Of a DNA stretch of 64,000 bases, positions 57,783 to 64,000 are shown piece after piece; the stretch's first letter is position 1; each line of letters begins with the position of its first letter. Source of the DNA: Nonomuraea turcica (GTDB lineage: Bacteria > Actinomycetota > Actinomycetes > Streptosporangiales > Streptosporangiaceae). The position numbers and the translations under genes are program-made. The notes under the pieces are model-generated. The model did not search any database, had not been told where the DNA came from, and saw only the letters and a list, made by a program, of their open reading frames with translations. The DNA is taken from positions 108,686 to 172,685 of the forward strand of contig NZ_JAUZQF010000025.1 in NCBI RefSeq assembly GCF_030718205.1, given 5' to 3'.

Positions 57783-58475
57783 ACCGCCATCGTTTCGGCA
57801 ACACATCTCAGCGGGATCCACCATGAGCAAGTACGACGGTAAGAGCGCCGTGATCACCGGAGGCAGCAATGGGTTCGGCCTGACCACCGCGGCTTCTGGC
57901 CGACGCAGGCGCGCGTCCTGATCACCGGCCGCGACCGGACCAGGCTGGACGCCGCCCGCGAGCAGCTCGGTGACAACGCGATCGCCGTTCGAGGCGACCA
58001 GCGAGGAGCTGTACGACCAACTGCTGACCACCAGCGCCAAGCTCCCACACTTCACGGTGCAAAAGCTCGCACCGCTGCTGGCCGACGGCGGGGCCTCGCA
58101 GCTCTGACACCGGCGGGCGCCCTCGACGTGACCGAAGTATTGGTGGGTCCAGCCGCAGATCAGGTCGACCGTTGCGCGCAGGGCTTGGCCCGGCTCGGTC
58201 AGGGTGTACTCGACCCGCGGCGGCACGGTGGGGTGCACCTTTCGCTCGGCCAGGCCGTTGCGCTCCAGCATGCGCAGGTTCTGGGTGAGCATCTTGTGGC
58301 TGATGCCCTCGACCTCGTTCCGCAACTCGCTGAAGCGCAGGGTGCGCTCACCGAGAGCCTCGATGATCAGCAAGGCCCACTTGTTGGCGACATCCGAGAA
58401 GATCTCCCGCGCCAAGGAGTCCGCGCGCCTCAGGTCCGCTTCGTCGGCTGATCCCCTGAACTGCTTGGTCACCAT
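57282..58475 (-). CDS. HxlR family regulator with lost stop (run-on frame)
   Basis: The first 122 residues (58475 down to about 58110) are a normal HxlR winged-helix regulator: REIFSDVANKWALLIIEALG, LRFSELRNEVEGISHKMLTQ, NLRMLERNGLAERKVHPTVP, GQALRATVDLICGWTHQYFG. HxlR proteins end near here. Instead the frame runs 275 more codons antisense through a decayed SDR and the end of the epimerase gene to 57282. The break lies within 3 bp of the end of the SDR remnant, so one deletion probably removed the HxlR stop and SDR end together. The regulator domain may still be functional. Confidence 0.7.
   Translation of the reverse strand: MVTKQFRGSADEADLRRADSLAREIFSDVANKWALLIIEALGERTLRFSELRNEVEGISHKMLTQNLRMLERNGLAERKVHPTVPPRVEYTLTEPGQALRATVDLICGWTHQYFGHVEGARRCQSCEAPPSASSGASFCTVKCGSLALVVSSWSYSSSLVASNGDRVVTELLAGGVQPGPVAAGDQDARLRRPEAAVVRPNPLLPPVITALLPSYLLMVDPAEMCCRNDGGSGLVVVARGDVLHKSGAGGSPAEQVLRDLARSDDVGAQEPADERDLVGDLLCRGGRRRHAETAGECFGDPPDGHALFGGGVQDRACGGVLEPEPDQACGVGPVDGGPAIASLAGVEGGSALPRGLGDDGDEAVVAFAVDGRGEADGDDAYATVGVGQREVLGAAAR
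57823..58107 (+). pseudogene. SDR gene reduced to frameshifted fragments
   Basis: ATG 57823 begins MSKYDGKSAVITGGSNGFGL, a standard SDR N-terminus. It then frameshifts into VLITGRDRTRLDAAREQLGD and NAIAVRGD, then shifts again into FEATSEELYDQLLTTSAKLP, HFTVQKLAPLLADGGASQL and a stop at 58105. The NNAG region, the catalytic Ser-Tyr-Lys and the whole C-terminus are gone. It is the former partner of the HxlR regulator. Confidence 0.8.
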
Positions 58476-58488
58476 CAGGTTCCCCAGT

Positions 58489-58500
58489 CACTAAAAAGTG
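58489..58500. promoter_or_regulatory. HxlR-type operator candidate
   Basis: CACT-AAAA-AGTG, a perfect 4-bp-arm palindrome with an A-rich centre, 14 bp upstream of the HxlR start. HxlR/HypR regulators bind short AT-centred palindromes in such positions. It lies in the divergent spacer toward the RidA genes. Confidence 0.45.
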
Positions 58501-58617
58501 CGTTCTTCCACGTCAGCGAACACTCTCCTATGGTTTCTGAGTAACTACAAGAGAGCACGGGTGTCGTGGTTCAGCAGGACGCGGGCCCGCAGCTACCCGG
58601 ACAAGGAGGTACGCGGC

Positions 58618-59025
58618 ATGGCCATCACCTTGGTGAACCCCAGCGGATTGCCGGAAATCGAGGTCTACCGCCAGGTGTCGATCGCATCGGGATCGCGGCT
58701 GGTCTTCATCGCCGGGCAGGTCGCCTGGGACACCAAGGGGGTCACGGTCGGCGAAGGCGACCTCGCCGCGCAGGTCGAGCAGTGCTATCTCAACATCGGC
58801 ACCGCCCTGGACGAGGTCGGCGGTTCCTTCGACGATGTGGCGAAACTGACCGTCCACGTCGTCGACTGGACCCCCGGCAAGATGCCCTCGCTCCTGGAGG
58901 GGATCTCCCGGGCGGCCGCCAAGCTGGGGATCACTCCGGTCCCCCCGGCCACGCTGCTCGGTGTTGCGGCACTGGACGTCCCCGACCACCTGGTCGAGAT
59001 CGAAGCCATCGCGATCCTCGACTGA
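58618..59025 (+). CDS. RidA family protein 1
   Basis: 135 residues from ATG 58618 with an ideal AAGGAGG nine bases upstream. YjgF/YER057c/UK114 fold: ITLVNPSGLPEIEVYRQVSI, LVFIAGQVAWDTKGVTVGEG, QVEQCYLNIGTALDEVGGSF, DDVAKLTVHVVDWTPGKMPS. The catalytic Arg of canonical RidA is not apparent in the usual position, so it may not be an enamine/imine deaminase. First of a tandem pair, divergent from HxlR. Confidence 0.88.
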   Translation: MAITLVNPSGLPEIEVYRQVSIASGSRLVFIAGQVAWDTKGVTVGEGDLAAQVEQCYLNIGTALDEVGGSFDDVAKLTVHVVDWTPGKMPSLLEGISRAAAKLGITPVPPATLLGVAALDVPDHLVEIEAIAILD

Positions 59026-59070
59026 ACAGAGCGCCCACCCATCCAGACGGAAGACTGATCAGGAAATCTC

Positions 59071-59475
59071 ATGGCTGTTTCGCTCATCAACCCTGACGGG
59101 CATGTCCGAGTCCCGATCTACCACCACGTCGCGGTGGCGACGGGGAGCAGACAGGTCCACATCGCGGGACAAGTCGCCTGGGACGAGAACGGCGACCTCG
59201 TGGCACCGGGCGACCTCGCCGGACAGGTTGCCCAGGTCTACCGCAACGTCGCCAAAGCACTCGACGCGGCAGGAGCGACGTTCCACGACGTCGTCCGCTT
59301 CACCTGGTACGCCGCGGGCTGGAAGAGAGAAATGTACGACGCCTTCAACGCGGGCATTGAACAGGCGGCACGCGAGTTCGATATCGCTACGCCGCCGCTC
59401 GCGCTGATCGGGGTCGACATCCTCTTTGAGCCCGGCATCCTCATTGAGGCCGAGGTCACCGCAATCATCGATTGA
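59071..59475 (+). CDS. RidA family protein 2
   Basis: 134 residues, ATG 59071, 45 bp after RidA 1. Same fold with clear similarity to its neighbour: SLINPDGHVRVPIYHHVAVA, VHIAGQVAWDENGDLVAPGD, LAGQVAQVYRNVAKALDAAG, ALIGVDILFEPGILIEAEVT. The pair probably arose by tandem duplication and is cotranscribed; the two may form mixed trimers. Confidence 0.88.
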   Translation: MAVSLINPDGHVRVPIYHHVAVATGSRQVHIAGQVAWDENGDLVAPGDLAGQVAQVYRNVAKALDAAGATFHDVVRFTWYAAGWKREMYDAFNAGIEQAAREFDIATPPLALIGVDILFEPGILIEAEVTAIID

Positions 59476-59496
59476 GGCCTGGCGTCGGCGGGTGCG

Positions 59497-60483
59497 TCAG
59501 CCCGCGGCTTTGGCGTAGCGGCGGGCCAGGTGCGCGAAGGCGTCCTTGAGCTCGGCCGGCCCGACGACCTCGATGTCGGCGTCGAACCTGCCGATGCCGG
59601 CGGCCAGAGCAGGCCATGACCAGGAGCCCAGGAGGAGCCGGCAGCGGTTCGGCCCGAGTTCCTCGACGACTCCGTCGCGGGTGTGGTGGGACACGACGGC
59701 GGCGGGGAGGTCGAGGATCACCTCGCCGCGGCAGGGCCAGTCTCCAGAGTCGTGGGAGCCGCGGAACCTGCCGGCCACGAAGGCGGCCACGTCGCCGCCG
59801 GGCAGTTCGCGCGGGGTGAAGCGGGGCCCGTTGGGGGTGCGCGGGGTGATCCGGTCGGCACGGAAGGTGCGCCAGTCCTCGCGGTCGAGGTCCCAGGCGA
59901 CGAGGTACCAGCGCCCTCCCCAGGTGACGAGGTGGTGGGGCTGCACCCGGCGGGGCGGGGTCCGCACGCCGTGGTCGTCCGCCTCTGGCGGGGAGGCGGG
60001 GGTGTAGTCGAAGCGCAGCACTTCGCGGGCGTGGACGGCGGCGCTGACGGCCACGAGCACGTTGCTGTCGACCGGTGGATCGGGCCGGGTCGCGGGCGGC
60101 TCGACGGCGGTGACCTGGAGGGTGTCGATGCGGCGGCGCAGCCGCGCGGGCATGACCTGCCGGACGGTGGACAGCGCGCGTGCCGCGGCTTCCTCGATCC
60201 CGGCGCCGGTGGTGGTGGCTATCTGGAGCGCGACGGCCAGGGCGACGGCCTGCTCGTCGTCGAACAGCAACGGGGGCAGCTCCGTGCCGGCGTCGAGCCG
60301 GTATCCGCCGTCGGGCCCTTTGAAGGCCACGATGGGGTAGCCGAGCTCGCGCAGGCGGTCGACATCGCGGCGTACGGTGCGCGGGCTGACCTCCAACCGC
60401 TCCGCCAGCAGTGCCCCGGGCCAGTCCCGTCGCGCCTGGAGTAGCGAGAGCAACGCCAGCAGTCGCGCTGATGTCTTCGGCAT
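59497..60483 (-). CDS. YafY-type WYL-domain transcriptional regulator
   Basis: 328 residues from ATG 60483 (MPKTSARLLALLSLLQARRD), the family start; the longer frame adds 25 unrelated residues. DeoR-like HTH (GALLAERLEVSPRTVRRDVD, RLRELGYPIVAFKGPDGGYR) and a WYL domain (VQPHHLVTWGGRWYLVAWDL, DREDWRTFRADRITP) with a C-terminal WCX extension. Divergent from a DinB-family gene, the usual arrangement for this regulator type. Confidence 0.92.
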   Translation of the reverse strand: MPKTSARLLALLSLLQARRDWPGALLAERLEVSPRTVRRDVDRLRELGYPIVAFKGPDGGYRLDAGTELPPLLFDDEQAVALAVALQIATTTGAGIEEAAARALSTVRQVMPARLRRRIDTLQVTAVEPPATRPDPPVDSNVLVAVSAAVHAREVLRFDYTPASPPEADDHGVRTPPRRVQPHHLVTWGGRWYLVAWDLDREDWRTFRADRITPRTPNGPRFTPRELPGGDVAAFVAGRFRGSHDSGDWPCRGEVILDLPAAVVSHHTRDGVVEELGPNRCRLLLGSWSWPALAAGIGRFDADIEVVGPAELKDAFAHLARRYAKAAG

Positions 60484-60581
60484 GACTCCATAGTGCCTGG
60501 AGAAGAGGACACATCCTGGCCGCTTCAGCTGCGATCGTCCTCCCGTACCCGAGAACAACCACCGGAAGGACCTTGAAGGCG

Positions 60582-61166
60582 ATGACCACCACCACCGGCA
60601 CTGCGACGTCCCCGACCCTCGACACCGAGCGGGCCGACCTGCTCGACCAGCTCGGGGCCGCGCGGTCCGCCCTGCTCACCACCGTGCGCGGGCTCGGCGA
60701 CGAGCAGGCCGGCGAGCGCCCGACGGTGAGCGCGCTGTGCTTGGGCGGCCTGATCAAGCACGTCGCGTCCATGGAGGAGGACTGGCTGAGGTTCGTGGTC
60801 GAGGGCCCCTCGGCCATGCGCTACGACCTGCCGGAGGGGGTGACCTGGGAGGACTTCGCGGCGGGCACCGCCCGTGAGTATCCGCAGTGGGCGATCGATC
60901 ACCAGAACGGCTTCCAGATGCTGCCCGGCGAGACGCTGGCCGGCATCCTCGAGCACTACGAGCGGGTCGCCGCCCGGACCGCGGAGATCATCGCGGCCGT
61001 CCCCGACCTGTCGGCCACCCATCCGCTGCCGGAGGCGCCGTGGAACGAGCCGGGGGTGGTGCGCAGCGTACGACGCGTGCTGACGCATCTCATCGCTGAG
61101 ACCGCCCAGCACGCCGGGCACGCCGACATCCTGCGGGAGACGCTCGACGGGCAGAAGTCGAGTTGA
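60582..61166 (+). CDS. DinB family protein
   Basis: 194 residues from ATG 60582 (a TTG at 60573 is possible). Four-helix DinB/mycothiol-transferase-like fold: RADLLDQLGAARSALLTTVR, STLCLGGLIKHV-type segment (VSALCLGGLIKHVASMEEDW), and LTHLIAETAQHAGHADILRE with the His metal ligands (HV, HL, HAGH). Such proteins are thiol transferases or metalloenzymes of mostly unknown substrate. Controlled by the divergent WYL regulator by position. Confidence 0.9.
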   Translation: MTTTTGTATSPTLDTERADLLDQLGAARSALLTTVRGLGDEQAGERPTVSALCLGGLIKHVASMEEDWLRFVVEGPSAMRYDLPEGVTWEDFAAGTAREYPQWAIDHQNGFQMLPGETLAGILEHYERVAARTAEIIAAVPDLSATHPLPEAPWNEPGVVRSVRRVLTHLIAETAQHAGHADILRETLDGQKSS

Positions 61167-61212
61167 CGGGCCTGCTGGCGGGCGGCCGACGAGCGCGCGG
61201 CAGCGTGACCCG

Positions 61213-62313
61213 ATGACCGTCCTCGGCGCCAAGGCGCTCAACCGCGCGACACTCGCCCGGCAACTACTGCTCGACCGCGCCGCCACCCCGGTTCTCGACG
61301 CCGTCGCCCACCTGTGCGGCCTGCAAGCGCAGGAGCCGCAGGAACCGTTCACCGGACTGTGGTCCCGGCTGCGCGCGTTCGACCCGGCGGTGCTGGACGA
61401 CCTGCTGACCGGGCGGCGCGTGGTGCGGACCCACCTCATGCGCCGCACCGTCCACCTCCTCACCGCCGACGACGCCCTGGCCTGGCGGTCCCGCCACGAC
61501 ACCATGTTGCGCCAGCGGGTGCTGAGCACCTACCGCCGCGAGCTCGCCGAGATAGATCTCGACGAGCTCGCCGCAGCGGCCCGCGCCGTGCTGGCCGACG
61601 GCGAGCCCCGCTCGATGACCGAGATCGCCCGGGCGCTCGCCGGCCGCTGGCCGGCGCCGGGCCTGCGGGCACTGGGCGAGCTGGTGGTCGCCGCCCTCGT
61701 CCCGATGGTGCAGCTACCGCCACGCGGGATGTGGCGCGTGCGGTCCGGGGTGCGCAACACCCCGCTCTCCCTGTGGCTGAGCCGTGACATCGACCCGCCC
61801 GACCCGCAGGGGACCGACCCGGTCGGCGAGGCGATGGTGCGCCGCTACCTGGCCGCATTCGGGCCCGCGGCCTCCGCCGACCTGCGTGCCTGGTGCGGCC
61901 TCGCCGGACTGCCCGTCGCGGTGGCCGCCGTCCGCGGAGAACTGGTCACCTTCCGCGACGAGCGCGGCCGCGAGCTGCTCGACCTACCGGACGCGCCGCG
62001 CCCCGACCCCGGCACACCCGCCCCGGTGCGGTTCCTGCCGGCATTCGACAACGCGATCCTCGGCTACCACGACCGCAACCGGATCATCGACGACGCCCAC
62101 CGCGGCCTGTCCGTCGCAGGCGCGCGGGTCGTGCTGGTGGACGGCCGGGTCGCCGCGACCTGGACCGTCGAGGCGGACATCGTGGTCGTCACCCCGCTGC
62201 GCGACTTCACCCGAGCCGAGCGCACCGCCGTCACCGAGGAGGGCCAGTGCCTGGCGTCGTTCCTGTCCGGCAACGACAGCGACCGCTTACAGATCGCCGT
62301 GCCTTTCCGCTGA
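61213..62313 (+). CDS. AlkZ-like (HTH_42) DNA glycosylase family protein
   Basis: 366 residues, ATG start. Three winged-helix domains of the HTH_42 family: LARQLLLDRAATPVLDAVAH, CGLQAQEPQEPFTGLWSRLR with the QxQ motif, VVRTHLMRRTVHLLTADDAL, FLPAFDNAILGYHDRNRIID near the end. In AlkZ the QxQ motif is catalytic for excising bulky alkylated bases, including crosslinks from DNA-alkylating natural products. No toxin genes are adjacent, so it is probably a general alkylation-repair enzyme. Confidence 0.88.
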   Translation: MTVLGAKALNRATLARQLLLDRAATPVLDAVAHLCGLQAQEPQEPFTGLWSRLRAFDPAVLDDLLTGRRVVRTHLMRRTVHLLTADDALAWRSRHDTMLRQRVLSTYRRELAEIDLDELAAAARAVLADGEPRSMTEIARALAGRWPAPGLRALGELVVAALVPMVQLPPRGMWRVRSGVRNTPLSLWLSRDIDPPDPQGTDPVGEAMVRRYLAAFGPAASADLRAWCGLAGLPVAVAAVRGELVTFRDERGRELLDLPDAPRPDPGTPAPVRFLPAFDNAILGYHDRNRIIDDAHRGLSVAGARVVLVDGRVAATWTVEADIVVVTPLRDFTRAERTAVTEEGQCLASFLSGNDSDRLQIAVPFR

Positions 62314-62331
62314 GCAAGGCCGCCAACCCGG

Positions 62332-63210
62332 CTAGTGCGTGTGCGAGCTGTTCGTGGTGACCGGCGGACCGGCGATCGCGGCGAGCCGCAGCTTGGTCTC
62401 GTCCTCGCTGCCGGGCACGGCAGTCATGATCACAATCTTGAGGTCGGAGTCACCGTCGGTCAGCACGTCACAGTCCACTGTGACGGGCCCCACCGAGGGA
62501 TGCTCGATCGTTTTGTGGTCCTCGCGGTGCGCGGCCACCGTACCGCTCGCCCACAGCTCGGCGAAGCGTTGGTTGCCCGCGCTCAGCCCGCGGACCAGCT
62601 CGGCCAGGCGTGCGTCGTGGGGGAAGCGGCCGGTGGCGCGGCGCAGGTCGGACACCACCGCGGCGTCGGTGGCGTCCCTGTCCACCTCGGTCACAGGCCA
62701 CCCTGCGAGGCGAGCATGACCTGTATCGACCGGGAACCTGTCGCGGGCGAAATTGCGCAGCTGCGGGGCCGAGGAGGAGGGATCGCCCAGCAGCGCAGCC
62801 CAGCTGTGGTTCCACCAGATCAGCCGCCAATCCGCCGCGAACACGGCGACCGCGACGTCCCCGAGCCGGGAGAGCACACGGTGAACACCGGGTGGGATGT
62901 GATCGGAGACCGCGCCGTCCGCCGGCGGGATGAGGTGGGCCAGCCGGTAAAGATGATCCCGCTCGGCGGCCGACAGTTGCAGGGCGCGTGCCAAAGACGC
63001 CACCACCTGCGCCGAGGGGGTCGTGGCCCGCCCCTGCTCCAGGCGCACGATGTAGTCGACCGACACGCCGGCGAGTTCGGCGAGCTCCTCGCGGCGCAGC
63101 CCGGCCGCGCGGCGTGCCCGGCCCACCGGCAGCGCCGCGGCCGACGGGGGCAGCCGATCCCGCCACGTACGAATCATCGCACGCAGCCCGGCCCCGGGTG
63201 TCGTCGTCAT
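62332..63210 (-). CDS. XRE-family regulator with MmyB-like ligand domain
   Basis: 292 residues from ATG 63210 (GGGAGG nine bases upstream; the ATG at 63219 directly abuts that site). HTH: LPVGRARRAAGLRREELAEL, AGVSVDYIVRLEQGRATTPS; the C-terminal MmyB domain (VFAADWRLIWWNHSWAALLG, RFPHDARLAELVRGLSAGNQ). Paralogue of the 51817-52701 product. No obvious target on the divergent side: the 282-bp spacer 63211-63492 shows no gene and leads to the D-Ala-D-Ala ligase. Confidence 0.9.
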   Translation of the reverse strand: MTTTPGAGLRAMIRTWRDRLPPSAAALPVGRARRAAGLRREELAELAGVSVDYIVRLEQGRATTPSAQVVASLARALQLSAAERDHLYRLAHLIPPADGAVSDHIPPGVHRVLSRLGDVAVAVFAADWRLIWWNHSWAALLGDPSSSAPQLRNFARDRFPVDTGHARLAGWPVTEVDRDATDAAVVSDLRRATGRFPHDARLAELVRGLSAGNQRFAELWASGTVAAHREDHKTIEHPSVGPVTVDCDVLTDGDSDLKIVIMTAVPGSEDETKLRLAAIAGPPVTTNSSHTH

Positions 63211-63492
63211 GACGTCCATCCTCCCGCATCTTCGCTCATCAGAGGCGAGGTGATGGTGGTACTGCTGCTCCTATGGCCAAGGCGTCATGGTTCGGGTGTC
63301 ACGGGTGGACGAACAATGACCGCGTGACGGCGAGGGCGGGCGGCGGGTGCTCTTCGGTCAGGAACTGGACAGCGAATGGTCTGGGAACTGGTCAGGCGAA
63401 GAACCGACAATCGGCAGGCTGGTCCTGCGACGGCGGACACCGCGCCGCCGGCGGCGCCGTCTCCGTGCCACTGAGGAAAGGCTGATCGATTC

Positions 63493-64000
63493 GTGACTGA
63501 ACGGGTGCGCGTGGCTGTGCTGGCGGGTGGGCCGTCCGCCGAGCATGAGGTGTCGCTGCAGTCGGCGCAGGCCGTGCTCGATGCTCTGCCGAGGGATCTG
63601 TATGAGCCCGTCGCCGTCATCATCGACCGGCAGGGCAGGTGGCCGGTGGAGCTGCGACGCGATCTGGCGGACGTGGTCTTCCCCGTGCTGCACGGGCCGT
63701 TCGGCGAGGACGGCGTCGTCCAGGGACACCTGGAGACGCTGGGCATCCCGTACGTGGGCTGCGGCGTGCTGGCCTCGGCCGTGGCCATGAACAAGGTCGC
63801 GATGCGGCGCGCGTTCCTGGCGGAGGACATCCCGGTCACCCCGCATGTGTGGTTCAGCGAGCATGAATGGCGCACCACCACCGACCCCTGGGCTCTGGTG
63901 AAGTCGCTCGACTGGCCGATGTACGTCAAACCGGCCAACATGGGCTCCTCCATCGGCATCTCACGGGTCACCTCCATGGAGGAACTACGCGCGGGCGTGG
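63493..64000 (+). CDS. ddl: D-alanine-D-alanine ligase, 3' partial
   Basis: GTG start (GGAAAGG eleven bases upstream); the frame is still open at the window end (169 codons). Ddl N-terminal motifs: VAVLAGGPSAEHEVSLQSAQ, FPVLHGPFGEDGVVQGHLET, GCGVLASAVAMNKVAMRRAF and the ATP-grasp start PMYVKPANMGSSIGISRV. Joins two D-Ala for peptidoglycan. It could be the housekeeping enzyme or an accessory copy; D-Ala versus D-Lac specificity cannot be judged from this half. Confidence 0.9.
   Translation, partial: MTERVRVAVLAGGPSAEHEVSLQSAQAVLDALPRDLYEPVAVIIDRQGRWPVELRRDLADVVFPVLHGPFGEDGVVQGHLETLGIPYVGCGVLASAVAMNKVAMRRAFLAEDIPVTPHVWFSEHEWRTTTDPWALVKSLDWPMYVKPANMGSSIGISRVTSMEELRAGV

Noticed and set aside
1..64000. 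tRNA, rRNA, CRISPR arrays, insertion sequences, phage integrase or att sites
   Set aside because: Looked for on both strands by eye; no cloverleaf-like gene, no regular spacer array, no transposase or integrase motifs were seen.

Overview
The window is about 64 kb of very GC-rich DNA with GTG and TTG starts, many TetR/XRE/ROK/LysR/PucR/MarR/HxlR regulators, a Pro/Thr-rich transmembrane Ser/Thr kinase and F420/flavin-type luciferase-family enzymes. This is the chromosome of an actinomycete. The protein style suggests Streptosporangiales (for example a Nonomuraea-like organism), but that is inference. I see no tRNA, rRNA, CRISPR array, insertion sequence, phage genes or origin.

Layout. (1) 1-10.7 kb: a thioredoxin-reductase-like flavoprotein (5' end outside the window) coupled to a cyclic-nucleotide-domain histidine kinase; an M20 peptidase; a ROK repressor divergent from an MFS transporter that has an in-frame stop; a secreted trypsin-like protease; a methyltransferase divergent from a MerR regulator that also has an in-frame stop; and a histidinol-dehydrogenase paralogue divergent from a TetR gene. 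(2) 10.7-18.8 kb: a tightly coupled minus-strand operon of a processive family-2 glycosyltransferase, three right-handed parallel beta-helix proteins and a UDP-glucose/GDP-mannose dehydrogenase. I read it as a synthase locus for a uronic-acid-containing exopolysaccharide; it is the most interesting system here. (3) 18.9-42.6 kb: a CoA-thioester catabolic region holding two luciferase-family oxidoreductases, two AMP-forming acyl-CoA ligases, an ADP-forming acyl-CoA synthetase, two acyl-CoA dehydrogenases, a DUF35 Zn-ribbon protein, a VOC protein, a cyclase-type hydrolase, a serine hydrolase, an isochorismatase-like protein and two SDRs. Six transcription starts in this region share one palindrome type (CCAAGC-N4-GCTTGG and variants), which suggests a single regulon. 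Unrelated genes without the site lie between them: a broken NB-ARC/TPR gene, a TetR/P450 pair, a PI-PLC-like enzyme, a kinase and a CHAP protein. (4) 42.6-63.2 kb: an accessory stretch built mostly of divergent regulator/oxidoreductase or regulator/enzyme pairs (PucR, LysR/DJ-1, MarR/NmrA, XRE/ADH, TetR/SDR, TetR/epimerase, HxlR/SDR remnant/RidA, WYL/DinB), with several decayed SDR genes. (5) The right edge carries the start of a D-alanine-D-alanine ligase.

Several genes are disrupted: MFS (stop), MerR (stop), NB-ARC/TPR (two frameshifts), three SDR remnants and an HxlR gene with no native stop. Either this is an actively decaying region or some of these are sequencing errors; read-level checking would tell. 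Start codons were moved from the longest reading frame wherever a Shine-Dalgarno sequence, a 4-bp overlap with the upstream gene or the family N-terminus argued for it.
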